Source of the DNA: Zanthoxylum bungeanum
Taxonomy: Eukaryota > Streptophyta > Magnoliopsida > Sapindales > Rutaceae
DNA: 64,000 bases
Direction of reading: 5' to 3'
NCBI GenBank assembly: GCA_019454045.1
Contig: SKCR01051200.1
Span: forward strand, 124,001-188,000
The notes under the pieces are model-generated. The model saw only the letters and a list, made by a program, of their open reading frames with translations. It did not search any database and was not told where the DNA came from. Shown here in pieces: positions 44,350-56,852 of the stretch. Within the stretch, counting starts at the first letter, position 1. The number at the start of each line of letters is the position of its first letter. The position numbers and the translations under genes were made by a program.

Positions 44350-44944
44350 AGTGAAGATGGATAACAAACCTCGAGCTATTCAATGCCATGAGTGTGAAAG
44401 TTTTGGGCATATTAGGTCTGAGTGTCCCATATACCTAAAGTCTAAAGGCAAAACGGTTAAAGCATTTTCCCATAACGATTAAGAAGTTGGCTATACTTCT
44501 GATGAGACTCATAAGGATAAGAACAATTTTATGGCTTTTACTGATAGTGTGATCGATGTGAGAGATGATAACATTAGTGATATAGATGCTGGTTCAGAAT
44601 TCTCTCATGATGATTCTATAGATGAAGATGATTTTCAGGTAGCATATACTGAATTGTTTAATGAGAGCTTAACTATCAAGAAGACAAATGTTGAGGTCAA
44701 TAAGAGGCTGAGAGAAATGAAACTAGAAAATGATAAAGTTCAAGCCAAGCTTGACATGAGTTTTACTATTATTGATGACCTCGATGAGAGAAATATAGAG
44801 TTAGTAAATAAAGTTATGTGTTTAGGAAAGGAAATTGAAGATGCTATGACTCAAATATCTGTATTTTTGAGTGGGACTAAGAAGCTAGACCACATGTTAG
44901 GAATTGGTATGCCTCCCAGTGAGAAGAAATGTTTACTTAGTTGA
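44350..44944 (+). pseudogene. SIRE-type copia gag C-terminal fragment
   Basis: A plus-strand frame with zinc knuckle CHECESFGHIRSEC (44384-44425; C-x2-C-x4-H-x4-C) followed by KSKGKTVKAFSHND, one stop (TAA 44480), then acidic sequence and a coiled-coil-like helix (NEVNKRLREMKLENDKVQAK-type, near residues 50-95 of the 44531 frame). This order is the SIRE/Maximus gag C terminus. It belongs to the 32380-60398 element, cut on the left by the LTR ending at 44282 and on the right by the solo LTR at 45075. The N-terminal gag is missing. Confidence 0.7.
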
Positions 44945-45419
44945 GTCAAGTTGTAATGTAGCGTATTCATCTAAAACTATTTTTATCCCAACTCAACTAA
45001 CTCATAAATGTGACTAAGGTAAGAAACATGTTGACTGTAGTCATTTGATTCCCTATGTTGTTCCCCATCCTATGTGTTAGGGTTGGTGCTCGGAATGCCA
45101 ATTTGGATCGTATTTATGTCCGATTCATGAATACGAACAATTCTTTTTTCAATAATATTACTTACTTAATGGTAGTACCTCTTGTTTTTTATATACGTAT
45201 TCGATCTAATTACGATTAGATTGAAACTAAATATGATCAACATTTTTTATATATGTATATATTAGACAAAGACCCTAGAATTTACAACGTAGTGCGCAGT
45301 TACAACGTAGTTTGTAATTGACATTAGGAAGCGTCACTATAAGTTGTATATTCTCAAATAAAATTCCTGGTCAAGATTTACTGACACGGGTCGGTTAGTA
45401 AAATCTGTTGAGACCAGTA

Positions 45420-47972
45420 TATAAGGGTTCTTAGTCCATTCGGGTCGGTCGCAGCGGAAATGCGGGTCGGGGCAGAAATCGTATTTCAAAACTTTTTCAA
45501 AATACCGAGTAAATTATTCAATATCTAATATGAATAAACTATTCGGATTTCTCCTAAACCCAAAAACATTACTCACATACATGATCAGATCAGATGAAGT
45601 AATGATCGGACCACAAAAGGCCTTGGTCCGACCATATGAAGTCATGGTCCGACCACATGAGGTCACGATCCGACCACATGAGGTCATGCCGACCACATGG
45701 GGTCATGATCCGACCACACTAGGTCCGACCAGACCAGAGACGACCTTATGAGATCCGACCAGACCAGGTCTGACCAGACTAGGGCCGACCAGACGAGGTC
45801 CGACCAGACGAGGTCTGACTAGACGAGGTCCGACCAGATGAGGTCCGACCAGACCATGGCCAACCAGACGAGGGCCGACCAGACGAGGTCCGACCAGATG
45901 AGGTCCGACCAGATGAGGTCCGACCAGATGAGTATTTTACATGCATCTTATACACATCCAAATACACAATATATATGAAAAGCCCCAAATTTGGAGTGGG
46001 TTATGAACCCTAATTTTTCAATTTCATCAAATTATCCAATTTCACCAAATTTACAAAATCCAACACTTAAATCCATTCAATACTTCACCAATCAAGCCTC
46101 ACCACTTTGAAACAACTCTAAAACAATTCTAGGTTACCAAGGAGTGGCTTACTAACTCTAGAATATCAACTTTGATCTTCAAAGAATCAAAAGTAAGCTT
46201 TGAAACCATTTCAAGCTTACTTACATGCACAAATATTTCATTCAAGTTCACAACAATTAAAACACAAACTATAAGTAAAGAGACAACATCAAAGCAACGC
46301 AAGATGAAGCTAAACATGTTAGAAACATTTTTCATGTTGGAAGATTTGAAAGAAAACTTACAAAACCTTAAGATTTCCAAGCTTTTCCTTCTTTTCTTCA
46401 AACTTTTCTCTCAACCACTTTTGTGTTTCTTTTGTATCTAATGAACTTGTTAAACCCTAAAATTGAAACAAAATAATTTACATCTCCACCAAATAAGCCT
46501 TGGCCGAATATAGTGAGAAGAAATAAATAAATATCTAGATATTTTTCTTTTGTTTCAATTAAAGCTTTAACAACTTGTATAACTTTATCATTAAACCATT
46601 TAATGAATTTCTTAAAATCAACAAAGGCAACCAAAAGCATTTCCATAATTATCACAACTTTAAGATATTTATATTTCAATTAATTTAATCATTTAACAAT
46701 TAATTAATTATTTAAATACAAATAAATTAAATATATGTATTATATTTACATTAAGTATCAAATACATATATATTTATGATATTAGTCAAATATCTCAATT
46801 TGACAATTAATTAATCTGTATTTCATAAAATCTAACATTAAATACAAATACACAAAAATTAGGAAATGACTATTAGGTTCCTACACATGTATTTTTCTTT
46901 TAACCTTTAAACGAATTACAAATAATCAGTATTATTTATAAATGTTGCCCTAGTGCTCTACAAGTATATTTCATTAGTGAGACTCTCTAGATTTAGGCAT
47001 ATCCGTCATAAAATATAATTTCATGTCCATAATTTACCCACCCGTAAATTATGACGACCACAGATAAACTAGTTGAATCATACAGGTCGAGATCATTGCA
47101 TACGTATAATCCCTCCGTCACAAGTATTCGGATAATCCCAGAGATATAGATGTAAACGTCAAATCTCTATAGGTATTATCTCGTCGACGTTTCTATTAGC
47201 AATCTCTGAATAACATTCGGAACTTACTTCCGAAGTTTACTGTGGCCACATATTTAACAGACTGCTAATCACATATGGACTACCTATGCTCTGTACACAG
47301 AACTGACGGATCCTATCTCGATACACACAGGATATCCTGAGGATCGGTCCACACCCAACGAACATTAGGAGGTCTGATCTAAATAGATCGGTGACGTGAC
47401 TGCCATCTAAGTGTGGAGGTATGTCGCATACATCCACAGTGGTATCTCAAGTCGAAGGACCATTATGCTACTCAACCCGAGAAGATTCTTATTGACCTTG
47501 GTGTACCATCCATTAAGAATCTTCGGTGAGTCGTTCAGTGTTTATCCACTATAAACACCTACACATCTATACGAGTCTCCATAGACTCATGGTTCATTGG
47601 GATAAACCATCGGACCAAGTCTCGATATACGACATGTATTGGTCTAAAAAGATTTGACTAACCGACCCGTGTTAGTAAATCTTGACCAGGAACTATATTT
47701 GATAATATAAATTTAGCAGTGACATTTCCAATGTCAATTACAAACTACCTTTGTAACTGTGTACTGCAATATATATTATCGAGCCTTTGTCTAATATATA
47801 CATATCACTAAACCACATTTAGTTTCAATCTAATCGTAATCAGATCGAATACGTATATAAAAACAAGAGGTGCAACCATAAATAAGTAATATTATGGAAA
47901 AATGAATTGATCGTATTCATGAATTAGACATAAACACGGTCTGGATTGGCACTCTGAGCACCAACCCCAACA
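45420..47972 (-). repeat. 3' LTR of the LARD-like element
   Basis: 2553 bp, containing a GACCAGACGAGGTCC minisatellite (45660-45932). A 93-codon frame at 46398-46679 is repeated with one visible residue change in the other LTR (53077-53358), a measure of low LTR divergence, not a gene. Confidence 0.92.
45660..45932. repeat. 15-bp minisatellite GACCAGACGAGGTCC in the 3' LTR
   Basis: About 15-18 imperfect units of (c)cgaccaga(c/t)gaggt. The left part has a related CCGACCACATGAGGTCA unit. The homologous array in the other LTR (52375-52612) has fewer units. Confidence 0.85.
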
Positions 47973-50900
47973 ATTTCTCCCACTTGCTCTTGTGCCAATC
48001 CATGGTATCATATACACATCTCAATGTGCATCTTATACACATAGCCCTCAAAAGCTCACCTAACACTTAAGAGGTAGGCAACAAGAAGTAAGTCCGCTAT
48101 AACATAATGAGTTTGTCAAACAAACTCAATCGTTTCCCATAGCCAGCATCTTTCATATTTTGTAGTATCTAAATTATACATTAATATGAATCAGACGCTA
48201 CATCACTATTGTGCTACAGCTACTGAGTTGTCCAAGTATTTAGGGATCAAATCTAAAATACTATGTAGACAACCGCAGGTACAACACCAATCCAAAACTT
48301 CTAATTTATAAGGTCACTATGCAACTTCATAAGTCGCATCTAATTCCACTATATAGTAGAATCCTTCGTGACACTCCCACTGCATCTTTTGTGACTCTTT
48401 ATGACGTAGACTGTCTAACGTCATAATTAGTCTCAAAACTAATATGACCCTAATGGTTGCAGACTGTATTCTCCATGAATTAGAAACTCGTTCTTAATAT
48501 CTCAAAGATCACAAAGAACATGTTTCAAGATCCATCCTATGGTCTATAGGATATCAAAATAACTCGTAACAATTACGATTAAATCGATATCTACAATCGC
48601 ACATTATAAAGTATTTATTATGTCATCATTAAATGATACATAAGATTGATTAGACATTCTAATCAATATCTCTTTTGAAAAAGGAATCATCATTTACGAA
48701 AGATGAATACTTTATCTAAGACACACAATAACTGTCCAACAGTTATACTAACTGTCATACAGATAGCCTAGTTATGTCCTTTATTAGATCATATCTAATG
48801 TACGAATAATAGGAGTATCTCACAAGTCTCTTAGTTGTATATCTTATATAAAACTTTATATCAAATATAACAGAGACTACTCCCACTGCTTTCACGGAGT
48901 AAAGAAGACTTAGGTAAATCTTTTACCTTACAAACATCTCATTATTACCATAATAATGATAATGTCGTTAGGATATATAACACTAGAAAATAATTTGTAC
49001 GCTCCCACAAACCCTTCAATCACATATGTATTCTCTATAATTTGACAAGATCAGACAATCTGACGATATCAAAAATAGAGAACACAGATTTCCAGAAGAC
49101 TTATCCGAGTCTACAATAGGCTCTATAAGTTAGCACACTAAATTACGATTTCAGCAGAACACAAACTCTAGGGCCATTCCAAAATGAACTCTTCAAACAA
49201 AGAAATCACAAATGATCTCTTATCTGAATAATTCATTCAAAAATGTCACTTTGTATTCTTTAGCTAAAATGTACAATTTAATATCAACATTAACCAATAT
49301 ATCTTTAATTGTTCAATTAGTGTGTCTATAGACAAGTTTCCTCAGAATCTACAATAGATTGCTGAGTATAACTTTTCTCACTGTCATACTATAAAGGTCA
49401 ACCCTTTAATAAGCTCACACTGCTTTCGCTGCGCAAACAATTAGCACATATCATGAACTAATTCATAATGAAAGCTTAATCAAGTTCAAAACTTGATCGT
49501 AGTAAGCTATGAACAATCTTAGATCTATGGTTCAATGATGAACTTCCAGAATCGATATCAAATATTGCTTCAATTATAAGTTATAGGATAATTTTCTTCG
49601 GTAAGAAAACAACAGAACCATTAAGTATCAAATACTCGTAAATGATTCTTATATCCTATTAGACTTATATAGAAGATGTATAAGGGCTGTTTCATCTATT
49701 AATTACGTAGTTTCATTTATAATTTATCATTCTTACATTTGACTTCAATAAGTCAAGTCTTTTCTACAATAGTTAACATTTGATGTTACACACCAAGTAA
49801 TAAAACGATTTTATTACTTAGGATCGTAGGAAAGATATTCTATCAAATAGAATACAATATTCTATTAAACTAAATAAACGATAAACTTTTACTTATACCT
49901 CCGAGGTGTAAGTAATTTCCATTATATAACTATTATATAAAAGAAAGATTCAAATCTCAAACTTTTCAAGATTCAGATTTTTTTTTACCTATACATATCA
50001 TATATGTAACTGTAGAAATTAATGGAACCTAAATTAAAAGGATGAATTGGTGTTACTGGAGCATATCCCCAAGAGTATTGAAACTAATTCGATAACATTC
50101 AATATCAAACGAATCAAATCATATAAGATTCGACTGCTCCCACTACTCAATTCCATCAAGATGGAATCATGGAAGAATAATATTGAATAAGAATCATATT
50201 CACTGAATAAACTTAGAACTAATTGCTTTAAATTCATATGTTTGATCGTATCAAATATCTTTGAACAGTTCAAAGACTTGTAATGAATTTTAAGGATAGA
50301 GTTCTCAAAAAACTTTAGATTGAATATATTTGAACAAGTCAAAAATGTTCAACCTATGTTTCATCATAACAGATTGAAAGTACTTGATCATTTCAAGACG
50401 TTCAATATGTATTCTTTCAGAAACACGTAACTAAGTTATGATAATCCATAAACTAAGTTACGAAGTAAAGAAAACTACCTTAAGCAATTACAATTCATTA
50501 AACTACATACATCTAATGTATCAGTTTAATAAACTGGTGGTCCAATGACAATAATTGGTTAAATGAGATCTTAATCACCTTTCTGAATACAATATTCATT
50601 AAATGGATAAGGATATGTGGTGTGATCTCGTATCAAACCATCATTTACCATACGGAATAAGTATACAATGCTTAAGTGATAAAATCTCATAAAGCACCGT
50701 TCTAAATTATTTACTTTACCGAATAGTTTTTCCTAATGTTTATCTCTACGTCAATGACACTACTAGTTATATTTAAAATATATAATAATTGTTTATAAAA
50801 AACAAGTAACTATCCAATAGTCGCAAGTTCCGATATCAAATATCAAAACAATCATTAACTAATATTTTAAATAACTAGACGAGAGATCTGGTATCCAATA

Positions 50901-52156
50901 CCTATAGTTGTAGTATTGTGAAAATCGATATTTTCTATACACAACTATACGCATCTCCTTTCTTTAGCTTTACTATTTGCATTCAACTATTCACAATAAT
51001 TGCAAATAACTGATTAGCAAATTGTGTCAGACACATTGCCTCTAAAGGTCATTAAAGTTAAGAAACGTCATTACTAGATAAACAAATACCTAATGGGGCT
51101 TTCTTAATGCCAGTCAAGAATCTCGAGACATGAACTAATTTAAGTCAATTCTTACTGCATAAGAAACTATTCTCTCAAAAGTATTATATCCTAAAAGGGA
51201 TAGTTATCTAGATTATCTGTCGTGACTTAGAAACTAAGTCACTAACCATCTCGATTTTTCAAGAAAATCGGAACAACAGTTCCCGATGGTTTAGACCAAT
51301 CTAATAATATCCTAGTCTAATAGTATCTAGAACCTATTCTAGAATAACTGCAACCAAAAGTCAAGTCAGATAACAAATCAAAATATGTGTGCAGTAAATA
51401 AATGTTCAATTCTATATAAATAATAGAATAAGGAAACAAACAAGCGGAAATTTCCATAATAATACACACTGCCAAAGTTATGGAATATTTTAAACTTAGC
51501 AGTACCTCCCACTATTTTACGTAATACCGTAATCCCCAACGGAAAAATGATAATTCAATAATTAAATCGAATTCCATAATGGTAAGTGGACCCCATGAAT
51601 ATATTTCGACTCACAGCAGAGGCACTGTCTCACCTACGTATATTCACAGGTAGATAACTCATTTGTCAATCACTCAATTTGTGACTCCTAGGTTTCGGTC
51701 CTGGTCGTTTCTCGTTGTCGCTGCTAAGGCAGGCCCACAAGGAGACGTACCAAGGTTAAACTCATCAATGATAAACTCAAGTTACTTGCATAACCCTGAC
51801 AGCTAGGGCACGTTCAGGATTTCATTTTCGCTTGAATTTATCTAGTATCTAATATACATCCGACATAAATAAATCTATATCGGCTACACCCTCACAGCAG
51901 AGGCACGGTCTCAGATGTAGTCACGGAAAAATATTTATAAACTGTATTGACAAGACGGACCAAGAAACAAGTATTCCAAATACCAGTTACTTTAAAACCT
52001 TATTAAGCGGGGATATTCCATAAAGTGTCATACACTTTAAATTTAATCAAATTAAATGAAAGCATGCATGTATCAAGTTAAGAAAAGAATAAACATTAGA
52101 TTTTAAAGGGCTAATCATATCAGAGGCCTAGGATCAGACTCGCTCTGATACCATTT
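47973..52156 (-). other. Internal non-coding region of the LARD-like element
   Basis: 4.2 kb without recognisable protein frames on either strand; the longest open frame (50034-50342, minus) has no family features. CTCCCACT-type motifs (AGTGGGAG on the transcribed strand) recur at about 47978, 48374, 48892, 50131 and 51507. A relatively GC-rich island lies at 51690-51900. Confidence 0.7.
52142..52153 (-). other. Primer-binding site of the LARD-like element
   Basis: TGGTATCAGAGC on the minus strand, three bases from the 5' LTR end at 52157. Confidence 0.9.
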
Positions 52157-54658
52157 TGTAAGGGTTCTTAGTTCATTCGGGTCGGTCGCAGCGAAAATGC
52201 GGGTCGGGGCAGAAATCGTATTTCAAAACTTTTTCAAAATACCGAGTAAATTATTCAATATCTAATATGAATAAATAATTCGGATTTCTCCTAAACCCAA
52301 AAACATTACTCACATACATGATCAGATCAGATGAAGTAATGATCCGACCACAAAAGGCCCTTGGTCTGACCACATGAAGTCATGGTCCGACCACATGAGG
52401 TCACGATCCGACCACATGAGGTCATGTCGACCATATGGGGTCATGATCCGACCACACTAGGTCCGATCAGACCAGAGATGAACTTATGAGATTCGACCAG
52501 ACCAGGTCCGACCAGACGAGGTCCGACCAGACTAGGGCCGACCAGACCAGGTCCGACCAGATGAGGTCCGACCAGACGAGGTCCGACCAGACGAGGTCCG
52601 ACCAGACGAGTATTTTACATGCATCATATACACATTCAAATACACAACATATATGAAAAGCCTCAAATTTGGAGTGGGTTATGAACCCTAATTTTTCAAT
52701 TTCATCAAATTGTCCAATTTCACCAAATTTACAAAATCCAACACTTTAATCAATTCAATACTTCACCAATCAAGCCTCACCTCTTTGAAACAACTCTAGA
52801 ACAATTCTAGGTTACCAAGGAGTGGCTTACTAACTCTAGAATATCAACTTTGATCTTCAAAGAATCAAAAGTAAAGCTTTGAAACCATTTCAAGCTTACT
52901 TACATGCACACATATTTCATTCAAGTTCACAACAATTAAAACACAAACTATAAGTAAAGAGACAACATCAAAGCAACGCAAGATGAAGCTAAGCATGTTA
53001 GAAACATTTTTCATGTTGGAAGATTTGAAAGAAAACTTTCAAAACCTTAAGATTTCCAAGCTTTTCCTTCTTTTCTTCAAACTTTTCTCTCAACCACTTT
53101 TGTGTTTCTTTTGTATCTAATGAACTTGTTAAACCCTAAAATTGAAACAAAATAATTTACATCTCCTCCAAATAAGCCTTGGCCGAATATGGTGAGAAGA
53201 AATAAATAAATATCTAGATATTTTTCTTTTGTTTCAATTAAAGCTTTAACAACTTGTATAACTTTATCATTAAACCATTTAATGAATTTCTTAAAGTCAA
53301 CAAAGGCAACCAAAATCATTTCCATAATTATCACAACTTTAAGATATTTATATTTCAATTAATTTAATCATTTAACAATTAAATAATTAATTAATTGTTT
53401 AAATACAAATATATTAAATATATGTATTATATTTACATTAAATATCAAATACATATATATTTATGATATTAGTCAAATATCTCAATTTGACAATTAATTA
53501 TATAGATTTCATAAAATCTAACATTAAATGCAAATATACAAAAATTAGGAAATGACTATTAGGTCCCTACACATGTATTTTTCGTTTAACCTTTAAACGA
53601 ATTACAAATAATCAGTATTATTTATAAATGTTGCCCTAGTGCTCTACGAGTATATTTCATTAGTGAGACTCTCTAGATTTAGGCATATCCATCACAAAAT
53701 CTAATTTCGTGTCCATAATTTACCCACCCGTAAATTATGACGACCACAGATAAACTAGTTGAATCATACAGGTCGAGATCATTGCATACGTATAATCTCT
53801 CCGTCACAGGTATCTGGATAATCCCAGAGATATAGATGTAAACGTCAAATCTCTATAGGTATTATCTCGTCGACGTTTCTATTAGCAATCTCTAAATAAC
53901 ATTCGGAACTTACTTCCGAAGTTTACTGTGGCCACATATTTAACAGACTGCTAATCACATATGGACTACCTATGCTCTGTACACAGAACTGACGGATCCT
54001 ATCTTGATACACACAGGATATCCTGAGGATCGGTCCACACGCAACGAACAGGCAGAGGTCTGATCTAAATAGATCGGTGACGTGACTGCCATCTAAGTGT
54101 GGAGGATGTCTCATACATCCACAGTGGTATCTCAAATGGAATGACCACTATGCTACTCAACCCGAGAAGATTCTTATTGACGTTGGTGTATCATCCATTA
54201 AGAATCTTCGGTGAGTCGTTCAATGTTTATCCACTATAAACACATACATGTCTATACGAGTCTCCCTAGACTCATGGTTCATTGGGATAAACCATCGGAC
54301 CAAGTCTCGATATACGACATGTACTGGTCTCAACAGATTTGACTAACCGACCCGTGTTAGTAAATCTTGACCAGGAACTATATTTGATAATATACATTTA
54401 GCAGTGACACTTCCCAATGTCAATTACAAACTAACTTTGTAACTGTGTACTGTAATATATATTATCGGGCCTTTGTCTAATACATACATATCACTAAACC
54501 ACATTTAGTTTCAATCTAATTGTAATTAGATCGAATACGTATATAAAAACAAGATGTGCAACCATAAATAAGTAATATTATGGAAAAAGAAATTGATCGT
54601 ATTCATGAATCAGACATAAATACGGTCGGGATTGGTACTATGAGCACCAACCCCAACA
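52157..54658 (-). repeat. 5' LTR of the LARD-like element
   Basis: 2502 bp, TGTTGGGGTTGG at 54658 to CCTTACA at 52157 on the minus strand; the near-identical partner of 45420-47972. Confidence 0.92.
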
Positions 54659-56852
54659 CAGTACATGTCGTATATTATGACTTGGTCTGATGGTTTATCC
54701 CAATAAACCATGAGTCTTAGGAGACTCGTATAGATATGTAGGTGTTTATTTGATAAACACTGAACGACTCACCGAAGATTTTCCTAATATATGGTATACC
54801 AACGTCAATAGGAATCTTCTCGAGTCGAGTAGCATAGTGGTCCTTCGACTTGAGATACAACTGTGGATATATGAGATATCTTCCACACTTTGATGGCAGT
54901 CACGTCACCGATCTATTTAGATCAGACCTTCACATGTTCGTTGGGTGTGGACTGATGCTCATGATATCCTGTGAGTATCAGATAGAATCTGTCAGTCTTG
55001 TGTACAGGGCATATGTATCATATACGTATTTATGATCTAGTAAATCCATGGCCGTGAAATACTTCGGAAGCGAGTTCCGAGTGTTATTTAGAGATCGTAA
55101 ATTTAAAAGCTGACTATATTATACCTTATGGATTTGACGTTCTTATCTATATCCCCGGTGTAATATTGATAGCCTGTGACGAAGGGATTATAAGTATGCA
55201 ATGACCTCTACTTGCATAGTTTAGCGAGATTATCCGTGGTCGTCATAATTCATGAGTGGGTGAATTATAGACACGAAATTAGATTCTGTGACTGATAAAC
55301 CTAAACTTAGAGAGTCCCACAATATGAAGTGTACTCGTTGAGCACTTGGGGAACACGTTATGAATAATATAGATTATTCCTAATACTTCACGGAATTAAA
55401 ATGAGTTAATTCGAATCGTTTAATAGGTTAAACATAAATACATGCATTAAGGGCATTTCGGTAAATTAATAATTAATGTGTATTTGTATTTGATACAAAA
55501 TTTAATTTGATACATATTAATTAATTGTCAAATGAGACTTTGACACATGCCATTAATATATGTATTTGTTATTTAATGTAAATAAAAATACATATATAAT
55601 AATAATCTCATTAATTAATTATTTAGGTGTTTAAATGTTAAATATCTAGATAATTAAATTATTTCAATATTACATAAATGTTATGCAATATGTTTGATTA
55701 TTATTGGTTACATGTGGCATGATTTTATTAAGCTTAAAGTTTACAAATTGGATTTGTCAACTTAAAAGCTTATTATTATTTAATTAGATTAAAAATGACC
55801 AAATGACCAAAATACCCTTATATCCCCCCAAGTCGGTTTACCCTTGTATTTAAAGTTGAAAAATTTGTTTTATTCATTTTACGACCTCCATGGCCGAAAC
55901 CTCTCCCAAATGAAAAGCACCCAAATTTTCTTGAAGAGTCAATGAAGAAAGTGAAGAAATTCAAGAAAAAAGTTTAAGAAAATTACAAGATTTAGAGGTA
56001 ATCTTCAATAATCTTAAACTTAGAAATCTTGTTTCTTGTTCTTAAATATCTAGAATAGTTCTAGGGTTTCTTCATTTCTTATATTTTGGGCCTTTTTGAT
56101 TTGGAGGATGGATTTGGAGGCTAGATATATGTGTGAAGTTTGATTGAATAATATTACTGTAATATTAGTTCAATTTTGTCATTTGATGACTTGTTGCCAT
56201 TCTAGAGTGTTATGACCACTCTTGTAACTCATAAAATTTTTCTTGAGTTCTTCATAGGTGGTGGCTTTGGTTGGTGTAAGTGTTAATATGATTAATGTTG
56301 AGAAAATTGGATTTAAAGCATGAAAAATGATATTTTTAGTTACCAAATCAGATCTAGAAATTCTGTGTTTTGGTGATGAAAAATATGTTATATAAATATA
56401 TTGGATGTGTTTTGGGCATTGGAACAATTGCCAGAAATTATTTCGGAGTTGAAATATGCGAAAACGGTGAAAAACGGCGTTACTGTGTGAGTTTCGGGCT
56501 TACCGGGTGTCTGCTGTCCAAACAGTGAATTGGTCACTATTCAGGCAGCCCAAGAACTTCCCAAGTACTATTGGAGCTGACCTGGATAGCCCCAATGTGT
56601 ATTGGTTGGTCGGTTCGGACAAAAACGCGTTTTATACTATTTTGCGGAAAAATATTTTCGTAAAAGTTTCGCGATGTTTCTAACCTATTTATGTCGTTAT
56701 TTGATATCAAATAAATATGTTTAGGTGAAATATGAATGAATTATTCATATTGGATGTTGAATAATTTATTTGGTAATTTTAAAAGTTTTTAAAGTTACTA
56801 TTCCGTCCGAACCGCTCTTCCGCTGCGCCCGCGCTAAAACCCCAACATTATG

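Larger units (their letters stand above)
45420..54658 (-). mobile_element. LARD-like copia element with no recognisable coding
   Basis: Two LTRs, 45420-47972 and 52157-54658, are near-identical by eye. The perfect TSD is CAGTA (45415-45419, 54659-54663). The initiator-Met primer site (52142-52153) adjoins the right LTR on the minus strand, and the polypurine tract AAGTGGGAGAAAT (47973-47985) adjoins the left LTR, so transcription is leftward. The 4.2-kb internal region has no frame resembling gag or pol. It fits the large non-coding LTR derivatives that rely on enzymes of other elements. The left LTR terminus is TATAAGGG instead of TGTAAGGG. Confidence 0.9.
45075..56847 (+). mobile_element. 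Copia solo LTR (plus), split by an inverted member of its own family
   Basis: It begins TGTTAGGGTTGGTGCTCGG and ends TAAAACCCCAACA, flanked by CTATG (45070-45074) and TTATG (56848-56852), a 4/5 TSD. After removal of 45420-54658 and one CAGTA its length is about 2.5 kb, the same as the LTRs of the inserted element. It shares with them the LTR start, the GACTCATGGTTCATTGGGAT block and the CTAACCGACCCGTG-type block. No primer site follows 56847, so it is a solo LTR. A TATTTAAAG box is at about 55847. Confidence 0.82.

Noticed and set aside
45779..45988. Frame encoding SGRTSSGRTSSGRP repeats
   Set aside because: It is translation of the GACCAGACGAGGTCC minisatellite in an LTR; low-complexity and not conserved as protein.
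46398..46679. 93-codon frame conserved at 53077-53358
   Set aside because: Its conservation follows from the two LTRs of one young element being near-identical, not from protein selection; no family features.
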